A stretch of DNA of 64,000 bases from Petrolisthes cinctipes (GCA_033782935.1 JAWQEG010002486.1:2501-66500); one strand, 5' to 3'; counted from the first letter of the stretch, positions 13,224-40,832 are shown. Numbers and translations are program-made. The notes: a model not told the origin generated them from the sequence alone.

Positions 13224-13337
13224 ATAAGAAAAGGGAGATTATCTTTTTTTTTGGGAGGGTGAATTGGAAGGCTACTGATTCCTCTGACTGATTCCTCCTC
13301 GGTATGCCATGAAACAGATCCCCTATTAGTACCATTG

Positions 13338-13371
<34 letters not shown>

Positions 13372-13436
13372 TGTTTGTTTTCTGGCATAGTTAGGAGGAA
13401 TCATCAGCCTTCCAATTCACCTAAAAGATAATCTCA
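13224..13436 (+). mobile_element. Fold-back MITE, family C, copy C1 with internal (TG)n
   Basis: Arms: GTGAATTGGAAGGCTACTGA at 13259 and its complement ending CCTTCCAATTCACC near 13423. The centre of the hairpin holds a TG microsatellite (13340-13380), replacing the normal short loop. Confidence 0.65.
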
Positions 13437-13504
13437 GACCCCATGAGTTAGACAGACTCACTGATTATTTGGGTCAAGATATTTATCATTACAGGGACTA
13501 TGAG

Positions 13505-13660
13505 TTAATGGGATATTCTCTTGGTGAATTGGAAGGTCTCTGATTCCTCCAAACTATGCCAGAAAACAGACGCCCTCAATGGTTCAAAGAGGGGATCTGT
13601 TTTGTGGCACAGTTTGGAGAAATTGCGCACCTTCCAATTCTCCAACTAAAAAATCTCCCC
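13505..13660 (+). mobile_element. Fold-back MITE, family C, copy C2
   Basis: Starts at TTAA (13505). Arms contain GTGAATTGGAAGGTCTCTGA and, at the far end, CACCTTCCAATTCTCC. The inner arms are TTCCTCCAAACTATGCCAGA and GTGGCACAGTTTGGAGAAAT. Family C shares its core hairpin with families A and B. Confidence 0.65.
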
Positions 13661-13775
13661 ATATAGATATGCACTATATTTTCCCTCTAGCCATGACCAT
13701 TGTTGTATATGCCCCCCCCCCCCCCCAACCCCATATCTCATTTACCCCCCCCCCTCCCCGGCCACTGCAGGGACT

Positions 13776-28910
<15,135 letters not shown>

Positions 28911-29244
28911 GGGCCTGGCTGGAACTATCTCTATATATACACTGGTGGTGGTTGTTGTTGTTGGTACTTATACACAGGACACTCAGTACACCTTGGTTGT
29001 TGCTAACTACATCTTAGTACTCATCATTATTACTGCTGGCAACCATACATACACCTCTTACTTTATATGGAGGTTATGTATGTGTATTTTGTGCTGGTAT
29101 ACATGGCAGTACTACATGTATGTATGTATGCCTACCGACAACAAGCATAAGGGGCTGTGTGTGAGCAATTGTCTATACCACCACACACAGGCAAAGTAGA
29201 CAGGTAGGCAGTGAGCACACCTGGCCAACTCCCCCCCCTCCTCT

Positions 29245-29276
<32 letters not shown>

Positions 29277-30190
29277 TCACTCTCCCCACATCACCACCAC
29301 CACCATGTTGAGAGTAACACCCCGAGTGACATCCCAAGTGACACCTGCCTCTTGTGTATCATATGCCTCAAAAAATACCAAAATGTGTGTGTGTGTGTGC
29401 CCATGGCCATTATTATATCAGTGGGGCATCCCCCTCGTTTGGCCATATATATACTGCCGGGTGTATAGAGTCACCCGCTTCACCGATCAAAAGACAACAA
29501 AGTCCCCCTGCCACTGTTCCCCCACGAGGAGGTGCGTCTGGGACTCTAACTGGTTCTGTTGGTGTACATATGGTTATTTTAGGGCGGAGGTGCGTCTTAG
29601 GTTCTGGCCGGCTCCAGGACAAAACGTATCCTCATTTGTTGACTCTCCTCCCTCCTCTCCCACTCCCTCTCCTTCTCTGTATCCTTATTCCTTTTCCCCT
29701 CCCTCTCCTTCTCCCTATTCTTCTCCCTCTCCTCTGTATCCTCCTCCCCCTCCCTCTCTCTCTCACTCCTCTTTCCTTCCTTCCTTCCTTCATTATCTTC
29801 GGAGAACCTCCTTGCCGTGTTTGGACCTTCTTGCACGGCGTTGTTTTGTGTTCGCCGGGATTCTCGTCGATGAAATGGATCCCTCTCGGTGTTAGAGAGC
29901 GAAGGAGCGTTACGTGTTAGTGTGAGTGAGTGTCAAGCATTACGTCTGGCCCAGCTGTCGCTCTGTGTACAGTACGTAGCGTAACGAGCAACCAAAATTC
30001 AGGATCTCACCATTAATAAGAAGCACAGCAAAGAAGCTTATAATACAGTCAAATATTTTTATATAATGAACTCCTTTGTACATAGGTTTCCTGTTAGTTC
30101 AACTGGTGGCAATATAAGTGTGAGTAAAAGTCCTCAAATATTTATTGCATGTACGCGTTGGGGTCATACCTTAAATAAAATAAACTTCCC
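28911..30190 (+). other. Probable SNRK 3' UTR with overlapping AATAAA signals
   Basis: After the stop the sequence has no continuing frame. Two overlapping AATAAA hexamers lie at 30174-30184, the first such signals downstream. The span holds a TG run (29249-29276) and a GC-rich section (29510-29640) whose role is unknown. The end is a guess without transcript data. Confidence 0.4.
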
Positions 30191-30688
30191 GCTCGGTGTT
30201 TTCGCCTGACAAGCGAGTGCCAAGCCAGCCAGCCACACGGATGGCTGCTGCAGGAAGCCATGCTCACATAACCCCCCCCTCCCCCGCCACGACAGTGTTC
30301 GTTTGTCAGGAGAACTGGCGCGCCGGCTCCTGACCCATCAAGTTTTCTACAGTTCATGATCCCTCTCTCTGTTGGTTTATATTGGCCTCCCTTTTCCTCT
30401 TTGCCTTTCCCATGTACTTATCATAATTGCCAAGCCTAGTCAGCTCTAGTCTCTGTAGTGACCGACCAGTGTCCTCTTGCTGTCAGTCAGTCAGTCAGTC
30501 AGGTGTCTTATCTTCATGTCCTTCCTTCCTTCCTTCACTCTCTCAAGATGGCCTTCAGTCAAATTCAGATTGGTAAATTGACGTTCCTTTACTACTTTGT
30601 GTCCTTCCTTTGTCACTCACCAGTTCCTTATGCAAATTGTACTCCTTTCATGTCCCAGTTCTCAAAGTGTATCTATTACAAGCATTCA

Positions 30689-30835
30689 CACTTCTCAACA
30701 CATCCTGTCATCTCTACACAACTTCATTTCAATACAACACTTCTCTATCACACTTCTCAACACATCCCATCATCTCTACACAACTACATCTCCATACAAC
30801 ACTTCTCAATCACACTTCATCTCTTCACACCACTT
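30689..30835. repeat. Tandem repeat, unit about 64 bp
   Basis: Two and a half copies of a unit with CACTTCTCAACACATCC and CATCTCTACACAACT. The remaining sequence from 30840 to 31905 is intergenic with no gene recognised; 31060-31200 has a partial internal duplication around GGATGGGTTGGT. Confidence 0.75.
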
Positions 30836-31908
30836 CTCAAAACCCTATTTCTTTTTAATACATTCCTTCTCAACCTGCCCCAAGCCAGCATGTGGAAGGA
30901 TTTTCTAGCTAGCTCTTGTCCCCTGTAGATAAGAGTATATTTTCACAATGAAAGGGTGGATGTCTCCTTGTCCCCACATGCAAAGTCTTCAACAAGTATC
31001 CCTCCTCTTTCTCCTCCTCCTCCACCTTCTCTGACTGTTGATGAACCTGTATGCATGTTCTATAAACTCATGCTAGTGGATAGGTTGGTTGGTCACTTTT
31101 GCCTGCAAGACCGCTGATGGACACGTTTGATAAATCCACGGTAGCGGATGGGTTGGTCGCTGCCTCCCGCTGGCTGGACCCCCAAACAAAGGACCTGTAT
31201 GCATGTTTTTTTGCAAGACTCACGGCAGCAAACAAACAGACAGACAGACAAATGAACGGACAAACAAGATGGTAGGGCCACTTGCTGTTGTTCGCTGCTA
31301 CTGCTGCTGCTCCTCAGCATCAAAATGTTGTTGGCCCGATGAGACGTGGACGTGAATGAGGACGAGTGCTGAACAATGCCTAGTGCTGCTGATCCCTCTA
31401 GTGTTTGATCAGTTCTCATCATTTGTATGCATTTATTATTTCTCCTCAGCCATAAATGCCGCAGTTATTTCTTACCATGTTAAACAAAGACAGTTTATCT
31501 CGCTATATAATTATAATAAAAGATTGTAGTGACAGTTTTCGGGGACACTGTGGCTGCCCATTACCAGTTTAATATATAGGAAGGTAATCCTTGTTAGGTA
31601 TAGTTTGATGTTCTTTGTTAGGTAGTGAACAATGTGGCTTATATGAGTTTGTCCAAGTGCTAATTATGTGTTCAATTGTCCTCATTGCAATGTGTTGTGG
31701 TTGCGGCCAATAGATGTACAGTAGACCTCTTTAGTTTCTCACAACAACCTGGCTTTAATTAAAGATGCAATATAGTGTTGGCAATTTTGGAGTAACTCAT
31801 TAATGTACTGTACCAAAAGCAGATTGTTTCCCCAAGAGGCCTGTAATGTTATCAGTGTTGGAGGGCTGTAGATTCCTCAAAACTATCAGGAGTGAAGACT
31901 AACTTCTT

Positions 31909-32123
31909 TTCAGTTGAGCAAATAGAAAAGTGCAAGAAAAGTATAAGTGTATATGCCAATATCTTTTAGTTCTTTATAGTAAACCCTGGTATTTTTATCA
32001 ATGAATCACTAAGACTCCAGAGTCAATGTAAAGTGGAACGTGACTGACTGAAATTTTGAGTGGTAGCCAGATGTGGACATATATACTCATATTTTATTTG
32101 CATTTTCTACTTGCTCAACTGTA
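31909..32123. mobile_element. TA-bounded MITE, family N, copy N1
   Basis: Left end CAGTTGAGCAAATAGAAAA, right end TTTTCTACTTGCTCAACTGTA. The interior has ATGAATCACTAAGACTCC and GTGGAACGTGACTGACTGAA; it matches 52266-52499. Confidence 0.7.
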
Positions 32124-32206
32124 CGTGATTAAGACATCTATTTGAAGCATAGTTTGGAGGTTTTTAGTAACCCTCCATTTCACTGATAACGAGCATCATC
32201 AGTCCC

Positions 32207-32658
32207 TTAAGGTCCTTTCACACATATCCGTGCCGGTTCAGTGCCGCGTCCGCTCAGTGTCAATGATATCCGTGATGCATCAGTGATGTCTGTTCACACA
32301 TTTCCGTGGTGCCTCCATAAAATCCCATACCATTCTTGTCTTATACTCTATTCCAAACAGCTTGTTTGAAACTGCTGTCCATATATTTTGGTTGGGATAA
32401 TTCATAAAGAACAAATTGATATCTAACCAGTTCTATAATGAGCTCGTCATTCATGTTTGTTCACAGCTCAATACACTCACCCCACCTTCCAACGTCCGTG
32501 AAAAACTAAAAAAACATCAGTGGCGACGATATTCAATTTGTGGGAACTGATACGGCACTGACACGGAGTCAAAACACAAGTAACAATATTTTTTTATCAC
32601 TAACACCGACGCATTGAGCGGACACGGCACTGACGGATATGTGTGAATGGACCTTTAA
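32207..32658. mobile_element. 452-bp TTAA-bounded inverted-repeat element (family L)
   Basis: The ends TTAAGGTCCTTTCACACATA and ATATGTGTGAATGGACC-TTTAA are inverted repeats extending into CCGTGCCG...CGGCACTG and CGTCCGCTCA...TGAGCGGACACGG, so each terminal repeat is 50 bp or longer with gaps. No coding capacity. Unlike families A to C, it has no central hairpin. Confidence 0.8.
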
Positions 32659-32788
32659 GGTGGTCATTTTATGAAGGGGAAGTACAGGGCTATTGATTCC
32701 CCCAAACTATGCTATAAAACAGATCCCCTACTCATACAGTATGTTGAAGTGCTCATTCTCATTCTAATCCAGATGTTTGTATTTCATG

Positions 32789-33004
32789 TACAGCCGGCAG
32801 CAAAAATTCGCGTCCATCTCATGTACTTAATATTGCTAATATGACCAAATAGTTGCATACTGAACCTGTTTTTATTCCAACAACATACATAATTTACCAT
32901 ATGAGAACTATATCTGTCATCTCTGTATTAAAAATGTATTACAACATCACTATAGCTTATAAATACACAGGTGGAAATGAAGCCAACTTATGCTGGTGAC
33001 TGTA
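32789..33004. mobile_element. TA-bounded MITE, family G, copy G2
   Basis: Left end TACAGCCGGCAGCAAAAATT, right end TTATGCTGGTGACTGTA; same length and interior as G1. Confidence 0.75.
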
Positions 33005-33009
33005 CTATA

Positions 33010-33955
33010 TTGCAGCATCCACACTCTATACAATCCTCATACAGTTCAACAGTCATTAATAGGATTACATCATTCCATCATTTAAAATCACCTTCAATAT
33101 GAAGTTAATTAGAAAATGCGAGACAAATATTATTGCCCACACAGTCTCCTACTGGTGCTCCTAAAATGACTTGTGTATGAATGTAGAATAGAAATACAGT
33201 CATTCACACATACACAGCTATTTTATAAGAATGTGAGTGATAGAATTGGTAACACTTTATACTGTACAATATTCAGTCAATGCTCTCAGGCTCAGCCATT
33301 ACTATACAAAGGCATAAATGGTTCCTCTGATGATGACTTAGACACGAATAATTAAGCTCCAAAACAATTGTAATACATTTTTTAAGTGTTTTTAGCTGTG
33401 GAGAGTTTTATTGTGTCAAGTTAATTAATCTAGGCGGAGAAATGTTATCAAGTTTCATCCACATACTGTGGGACTTACACAGAAATTATACTGATGAAAA
33501 CCACACATGAATCACCTGAGCCTGAGAATGTTAATACAATATTCTTTATATCAATTTTTTTCTCTTGTCTCCATGAGTGAGATAGGTCATACTTGAAGGG
33601 TATATATACACTTTTCCTAAAATTTATGAAATATAGCTGAAGTATTTGTTAATCTTTTATAAATACAATATACAGTAGTATAATATATACATGATATATT
33701 TTTTAACCACATAGAATTTGCACATGTACTTTACTTCAAATATTGTCAGCATTACAGTGCAGTATATTCAGTTACAGTCAACCCCAGGCATAATGACAGA
33801 TGAGTGTGTTGAGTGATGTGTTGTGTGGTGTCTGTGTTGAACAAAAATTTTAATTTAACCAAATGTATTGCCAGGCTGTATCAAGTTAACACTGACTGAG
33901 GAGGAGAAGCCTTTTTTTATAACATTTTAATACAGTTTGTTGAGATCAAACTGTT
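33010..33955. other. AT-rich intergenic DNA, nothing recognised
   Basis: Scanned for splice-bounded codon-like sequence, tRNA boxes and repeats on both strands. Only short low-complexity AT stretches were seen. Confidence 0.5.
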
Positions 33956-33960
33956 AATGT

Positions 33961-34195
33961 TTTTTTTTATATATACCTCAATCTCGAGACTGTAGGGTGT
34001 CAGTAGCCCGTGATTCTTGCGAGACCCCGAGATTATTGGATGTCGCACTAGTTGAAACAGTGGAGCTTGGTGGTGATGTTGGTATCGTAGCTTCTCTTCT
34101 GCCCCACTAGATGACCACACCTTATTTATACGCGTCACTATCACGTACGCAAACATGAACAAAATCTTATCAGTAGAGTCTCCTCCTTGTGTGGT
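33961..34195 (-). mobile_element. SINE-like element, family S2, copy c
   Basis: Reverse complement of the 19320-19522 module: TAGTGACGCGTATAAATAAG, GTGTGGTCATCTAGTGGGGC, and AATAATCTCGGGGTCTCGCA. The tail on the minus strand is A-rich (T-run 33961-33970). Confidence 0.75.
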
Positions 34196-34209
34196 GTTGG
34201 TTTTGAACA

Positions 34210-37010
34210 TTGTGTGTGTGCATTTCTACATCACCTATTGCCATGTCTTGCCTCAACTACAGTATGTATGTTGTGAAGGTGAATGTGTGGTTTGACTCTT
34301 GGTATTACCCAGTGTAGGAGCTCAGTGTGCCATGACCAAGCTGATGGGATCAATGTTTTGTTTGTTCATTATAGTAATATATCATTCTCAGAGAGCTGGG
34401 TGGTGCTCTTGTCTCTTATCAATGTGTATGAGTGGAGTATTGTATAGCTGCTACTGATTATTACCAACTTGTAATAATTAGCTTGGATATGCATTTGTTG
34501 GCTTGTAATAGTTTACTTATGGAGTTGCTGATGTTTGGCAACTTGTAACAGTTCAGCTGTGAATTTTTTCAATTTTTGTTAAGGGTGGGTGATATTAAGC
34601 GGACTGCATTAAACTGCTTGTAATTTCTTTTATACGTGATGAAAGTATGAAAATTTGGCTGCGACTGTTGTGTGTGTGAACGCATAGACCATTACTTATC
34701 ACCTTCATAACATAACCTATTGACACTGCAGGGATATCAACACTGTAAGTTAGTATGCATTTCAGACAATATTATATAACATGATACAGTATAAGCAAAC
34801 ATCATTTTATTGTTACTACTGTACTTCTTGAGAAAGCAGGGTAACTTACACCACTATTTCATACATTTTCTTACATAATGTATATTACAATATGAGCTCA
34901 ATGATCTGTGTAGGGGCCCAGTTCCTCATCCCTTCAAACTCTGCCACACTAACATAACAAGTAAAGGGGTCAAAATATTGTTGAAGATTTGAAGTCTATT
35001 CATTAGTCTAAAGTATGCCATAAACACATTGCATCTGCATGACTTTGGTAGTGCATTAGGCTCTCAGTATGACACTAACATCATTATTAAACACTTCCTA
35101 TTTAACACATGGCCAGTATGTAACTTAGTATTGTTTAATAACAGAAGCCTGGAAAAATATTTGATGGTCTTCTGTGAGGGACTAAGTGTTAAATAAAGTG
35201 ATGGAATCAAGTAATTTATTCATATTATATCTAGGGTCTACTCAATATGTTTTGTGATTATTTAGATGAATCAGTAGACTACATGTGTTCACCAACATCA
35301 CAAACCACCTCTACTGATTCATACAGGATTCCTTGATTCATTAGTATTATAATTTTTAACATGATTTATATTATATGTTGATATATACATTGTAGGTGTT
35401 TGCATTATGTAACTGTTGATATCCTAATGACAAGAGTTGAGAAGTGGGTTGATGGAGATGGTCACAATTTTCTGACTAACGGTAATAATCCACACTTGAT
35501 ATAATGAAGACTAACTAATAAGTATTATTGGTCAGAACCAACCATATCACAGACTATAAAAAAATATTCTACACCCTTACAACACGATGCATTGTGCCAC
35601 ACCACACAAGGCATTGTGAACCATGTATTCACCCCTTCTATAATAGGGATGGTTGTCAAGAGTATTAGAACAAAGGGTGTTGAATCATTTTTGAGAGCCT
35701 GTGTGTGGGTGGAATTAAACAAGGAAAAATGCTCTTTGTTACTCAATTTGTATTTACAGCGCAGTATTTTGTGATGCGAATTAAGCGACAAAGAGTTTTT
35801 TCCTAATTTAATAATACCTTTGTGTACTTTTCTGTACATGGTGCCTAGAATCCCAACCTATAACATCTCCAATCCTCACTCCGTATATTAATTAATATTG
35901 ACACTGTACTTATGTTGCATGCTATTGTTTACAGTCTTCATCACTGGAGCCAAATTGTTCTGTCTCTCTACTGTCTGTCTCTGTCAATCAAGTTTTCGTC
36001 CCCCAAAGTTATGTGTAGTTAGTTTAGTTTTCAACCTTTACGTGTATATGATTGAGTAAATGCATTTGTATACACCATCATGTAATTGAATACCTCTTTA
36101 TAACCTTGGCCATCTCTCCACACCACCAACACATGATACTTCGGAGATGCTTTATACCATTATTCAGTTTTACTTATATTACAGTAGTCTCAAATAACTA
36201 TGTATTGTACTTTCTCCATTGGTCGCATCCTGTCCACTCCTTCCTCGACCCCAATCTTATTTATGTTTCCTTATGTAAGTTGTGTGTTGCTTTGTGTTTA
36301 CAGTACATGCTTGTATGTGTGTGTGTATGTCTGCATATATTATACATTATATAAATGTGTGCATGGATTTGTAATTAATGTGCGTTTATGGATGTCCAAG
36401 GAATATGTATGTGTGAATATGTAAGGTACGTGTGGGCATATACATGTGATCTTCAAGCGTGTATAGGTGTTTTGTGTTTGTTTATAAAGTGAAGAATAAT
36501 AGTGTGGGTAAGAATGCATCTGATGTGTTGTGCATTATGTTTGGTGTGTATGTGTAAGTTGTTGAAAATGTGTATGTATGTATGTACAGTTGTCTGACAT
36601 AGTTCGTTAAGGCCAGACTGTGTGTTTCTTCCAGTTACAAGGAAGACATTTAACATAATGTTATCACAATTGTATATGTGTTGATTAATTATGAATATTG
36701 AACATAGTACAGTATAATTATGACATTTCATGCTTTACACTATTACCAGATCTATGACCCTACCCTACACCTGTCAGGCCTATTAATGAACTTTGGCAGG
36801 CAATTGTACATGCACATATACTTTGTGTGTTTGTGTTTGTGGATGTATGAAAGATAGAATGTGAGGAGTTAACTGGTACAGGTCAATAAACATTGTAGTA
36901 CAGATCTCAAATGTTCTTTCACTCATCCTACTCTTTGTCGTGTTTAGGAAAAAAAAAAAAAAAAAAAATTAAAATGTCATGCCATATACTTCTTTCTATT
37001 CCTTCCTGTT
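34210..37010. other. AT-rich intergenic DNA with one family M copy (35086-35250)
   Basis: A family M element is recognised by ATTTAACACATGGCCAGTAT, GAAGCCTGGAAAAATATTTG and GTCTACTC. A poly-A run occurs at 36950-36968. No gene was recognised elsewhere in the span. Confidence 0.5.
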
Positions 37011-37019
37011 TGCTGTCTC

Positions 37020-37110
37020 ACCTCTATATCATCATCTGGCGCTATATGACTTCGCTGTTTCGGCACCTAATATCAATCCATCAATAATTACCTTCTCACA
37101 TAATAATTAT
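37020..37110 (-). repeat. Conserved SINE-domain-like motif, copy 1
   Basis: On the minus strand: GATATTAGGTGCCGAAACAG then CGAAGTCATATAGCGCCAG and TAGAGGTGAGACAG. The same ordered motif occurs at 45345-45425 (+) and 53410-53475 (-). Confidence 0.6.
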
Positions 37111-37862
37111 GCATTCCATATAGACTCCAGTGTTAGTAATAATTAATTGAAGTGCCGATAATTATCTAGTTGTTATAATAACTCATTTGGACTTAATTAC
37201 CTTTTTTAAATAAGCCGTAGCGCATCGATAATTACCCATTGTGTTAATAAACCACTCATTTGGCTTAATTATGTTAAGTAAACCGAAATGATCGATAATT
37301 ACCACATTGTGTTAATCTTAACTTTTATTTCACATTATATCGTTCATTTCTTAGAGATCAGTAATAATCTCCAAAGACGTCCTTGATTGGGCCTATGGCG
37401 ATTACCGATCCATCAATTCCCGAGGCTCCGATTACGACCGTCTCTCCTCCTTAAACCATCAAAGGCATATTAATATTGTGTTTTGGTCTGCTTGATCCTT
37501 GGTGTGTCATACGCTGCTGATAGACACTTTGGCAGCCGTACCAGGGTCCAGGTGAATAAACCACTGGAGTAAGTCATATCATTCATGTAGTAACACACAG
37601 CGGTACAACAGGTGCATCATTTGTTTTCAGTCTTTTATTAATTAAATATGGTGCAATTTTCACTACTACGGAGATATAATGGCAATACATTTAATGGTGT
37701 ACACCTTTCAAACACTATGATATTACTACTCGGTTCATTTAATTATAGTGTTGATCACTGTCTGAGTTCCATAGAGATATTTACTTGAAAACCTTTTAAA
37801 ACATTATTTAAATATTCTGCTTTTCCAAATATTAAGGCTGGCAATATTAAAAGACAAAATCT

Positions 37863-37987
37863 GTAGTAAATGATTCCTCCTAACTATTCCAAGCAACAGG
37901 ATACTATTATATTTATTAATTGGTTCTGTTTTTCCTGGCATACTTTGAATGAATCAAGGCTCTCCTAATCTCCAAGGTAACAAAAGT
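37863..37987 (-). mobile_element. Degraded family A MITE
   Basis: GATTCCTCCTAACTATTCCA and TGGCATACTTTGAATGAATC keep the family A hairpin; the termini are lost. Confidence 0.55.
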
Positions 37988-38074
37988 ATTCTATATCTCC
38001 GTAATTATTTTTGCAACTCTGTTTATTATATTTTACAATTTTCTTAACCAATAATCTGGCAATTCATAATATGT

Positions 38075-38310
38075 TAGGTTTGGTGTTCCTGGTTCACATT
38101 AAGTTAGGTTAAGTTAGGTCAGGTTAGGTTTGATTTTTCTGGTTCACATTAGGTTTGGTTAAGTTAGATTAGGTTCAATTCAGTTTGATTTTCCTGGTCC
38201 ACATTAGATTAGGTTAGGTTCGGGTCGATTTGGTTTTCGTGGTCCATATTAGGTTAGGTTAGGTTTGATTAGGTCAGGTCAGGTTAGGTTAGGTAAAGTC
38301 AGATTAATTT
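38075..38310. repeat. TTAGG-like pentamer repeat
   Basis: GTTAGGTTAAGTTAGGTCAG-type units with a repeated TTTTCCTGGTCCACATTAG block about every 60 bp. It is weaker than the array at 9424. Confidence 0.65.
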
Positions 38311-38424
38311 AAAATATATAAATATTAATAATTTATTATCGGTTTCCTGGTCCGTGTTACAATGTTTTGGGGAATTCCTCTGTAACTAAAGGTTGAATCA
38401 GTATAATGTTTTGTCACGGGTTAT

Positions 38425-38935
38425 TTCATACCTAATTTTTTGCATTCATCCTTACTCCCCTTCCCCTTATACAAAGGCACAATTATGGCTCTCCTCCAAT
38501 CCTCTGGCACCTCTCCTTGCCTCCAGGCCAATGTGCATATAAGCAACATCCACTCCACCACTAGCTCCCCCCCACACTTTAACATTTCAGCAGTTATCCC
38601 ATCTACCCCGGTGCCTTTCCCATCTTCAACTTCCCTAACCTCTTCCTTTCCTGTACATCCAGTCGTCTACCACCTGCCTCCATCCCCATCATGGAGGTAT
38701 AATATAAGGTATAATATTTATATTATACCTTCATGATCCCCATGCATGTCACCACCGTCTCCCCTCCCAGCCCCTCATTCATCAGACCATCAAAATGCCT
38801 CTTCCACACTTCTTTCACTTCCACTCACAGTGACTCCATCCTCTCTCTTCATTCTCACACTGCCAGACTTTCCTTCTCCTCTTTCTCTTTTAATCTCGTC
38901 TTCAAACATCCTTTAACCTCCTCCTCAAACTAGGC
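38425..38935 (-). pseudogene. LINE reverse-transcriptase fragment, frameshifted
   Basis: On the minus strand, about 38600 down to 38440 reads VDGITAEMLKCGGELVVEWM and then LAWRQGEVPEDWRRAIIVPL, YKGKGSK. This is the N-terminal reverse-transcriptase region (blocks 1-2) of non-LTR retrotransposons found widely in arthropods. The upstream KLKMGKAPG is in another frame, with one base apparently lost in the GCACCGGGG tract. Further upstream EVWKRHFDGLMNEGL matches the linker before the RT domain. A short palindromic AT insertion (38695-38732) interrupts it. It is a dead fragment; the family within LINEs is not settled. Confidence 0.8.
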
Positions 38936-39117
38936 ACAGTAGGCAGGCACACACACACCAACAACAACAAACAACTCTTTCTCTCTCTCACTCAGCAACA
39001 ATTCTCAACACACTCCCTCTCTCTGTATGACAGTGTATGTGTGTGTTCTGTATTTGGTGATTTTGGTCATCACTGCAGCACCTCCAATAAGCTTTGCACA
39101 ACACGTTACCCACAACA

Positions 39118-39450
39118 CGTGTGTGTGTGTGTGTGTGTGTGTAGGATGAAACGTTGTGTATGTGTGTATGTTTCATTATCATCATGTGTATGTACTGTAC
39201 TGTACTCATGTAAGGGAGATAAGGAGGAAGGACACACACACACACACGGAGGATAGAATGTGAGGAGAGAGGAAGGAGAGGAAGGATGGGAGGGAAGGAA
39301 AGACACACACACACAGAGGGAGGATAGAATGTGAGAATGGAGGAAGGGTGAGACACACACACACACACACACACAGGGAGGATAGAATGTAAGGATAGCC
39401 GATAGAGGAAGGAGATGAGGAAGGATGAGACACACACACACACACCAACA
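39118..39450. repeat. CA/GGAGGATAGAATGTGAG minisatellite
   Basis: Four units of a CA run followed by GGAGGATAGAATGTGAGGA. Minus-strand frames are repeat translations. Confidence 0.85.
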
Positions 39451-39519
39451 CACTGGCCTCGTTGTTAGTAGTTTATGCCCATACTGCCATACAACACCGG
39501 GCCCTCTGTTCCTAAGTGT

Positions 39520-39525
39520 GTGTGG

Positions 39526-39556
<31 letters not shown>

Positions 39557-39740
39557 TATAATATCAGTACAACGTTATAATATCCGTACAACGCCTACCA
39601 AACTGCTGTGTGTGTGTGTGTTATAAAATCCATACAACGCCGACCAATCTGCTACTGTTTGTGTGTGTGTGTGTGTTATATTATACCCGTACAACGCCAA
39701 CCAATCTGCTATAATGTTTGTGTGTGTGTGTTCCCTCCTC
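39520..39740. repeat. Tandem repeat with TG runs, unit about 60-70 bp
   Basis: Three to four units containing ATCCGTACAACGCCNACCAA and CTGCT, separated by TG runs and one T run (39540-39557). Confidence 0.8.
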
Positions 39741-39889
39741 CCCACTGCCACTGTTGCTCCCAGAGTGTTCTTAGGTGCAGGCCCACACACTACTACGCTC
39801 TGCTGATCTGTCTGTGTGTGTGCTGCTTGCGTGTTTCACCTGGTCTTGATCACGTCCTGGACACGTGCTTACCAACTGTTACCCTCCCG

Positions 39890-40112
39890 GAATGAGCTCA
39901 GAGCTCTTAGTGACCGATCTGTGGGTAAGATTGGAACCTTTTTTCACACACCGGGATGGCGAGGTCACAACTCCACGACTTTTTTCCTGTACCTATTCTC
40001 TGCTAGGTGAACAGGGGTTACACATTTAAGGAAACAATCCCAAATTGTCGCCACCCGACCGGGGATTCGAATCCGGGCCCTCTCGGTTGTGAGCCGAGTG
40101 TTTGTGTGTATG
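39890..40112 (-). mobile_element. tRNA(Val)-like SINE, family S3
   Basis: On the minus strand a five-pair anticodon stem CTCGG/CCGAG encloses CTCACAA (anticodon CAC, valine). It is followed by a good B box-type GGATTCGAATCC (40068-40079). The 5' tRNA half is not recognisable. The body continues with TGTAACCCCTGTTCACCTAG, AGAATAGGTACAGG and TTGTGACCTCGCCATCCCGG. The tail phrase also occurs at 54364-54395. Confidence 0.7.
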
Positions 40113-40606
40113 TGTACAGGGCGCCGGTGTACACTTTCCTATGTATACATCACTGTCCCTGTGTTTATTACTCCCCTACTCTTTGCTATAGTCCCAGAAT
40201 AAGGGCGTCGATCAGTCTATTGGTCATATTTTTCAACTCCTAGTGTGTACAGTTGACCACATGATTTTTTACACAGGCTATATGGAATGAGGTCATTCAT
40301 TCATTTTTGTGTAATGACTGCAACGAATGTGTGTGCTTGGAGGAGAGGGGGGGGGGTAGTCTACCAAGACTCTAATATTATGATTGCAAAACAACACACC
40401 TAACAAAAATAATGTTGTATTGTAGCTACGTACATACATAGTCTTGCATTACAAAACAACACACCTAATAATAATAATGTTGTATTTCAGTTACGTAGTT
40501 TTACATTTTCTATATGTTGTAAACCTTTGAAAACATCCATAGCGTGTGTAGCCTACCATATCTTGTGGCCAGTAGTACATACAAACATAGTACATCAGTC
40601 CTTGTG

Positions 40607-40830
40607 TACAGTCGGCGGCAAAATAAAGTCGTATGGCCACAGCTGCTAAGTCATGAAGTCCAGTGTGGAAATACTGTATAATATTATAAGCTTCATAGGC
40701 TCGTAAAAATGAAAACCCAGAGTAGTTTAGTAATTTGTCCCCTGGATATTGTAATGCTGTGTTGTGTGTGTGTTGTTGTTGGTGAATGTGTTGGTTCCAT
40801 GATTATCCTTTATGTTGAATAGGGATTTAT
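40607..40830. mobile_element. Family E MITE, right-truncated copy E2
   Basis: Starts TACAGTCGGCGGCAAAATAA. The interior GTTGGTTCCATGATTATCCT is shared with 43079-43313. The right end is cut off where a family B element begins. Confidence 0.65.
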
Positions 40831-40832
40831 TT

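Noticed and set aside
13066..13404. 112-codon minus-strand frame near the kinase start
   Set aside because: It spans family B and C MITE sequence and a TG run; no homology recognised.
40050..40105. Possible functional tRNA-Val gene on the minus strand
   Set aside because: The anticodon arm and B box are good, but the D arm and acceptor stem are missing and a SINE body follows.
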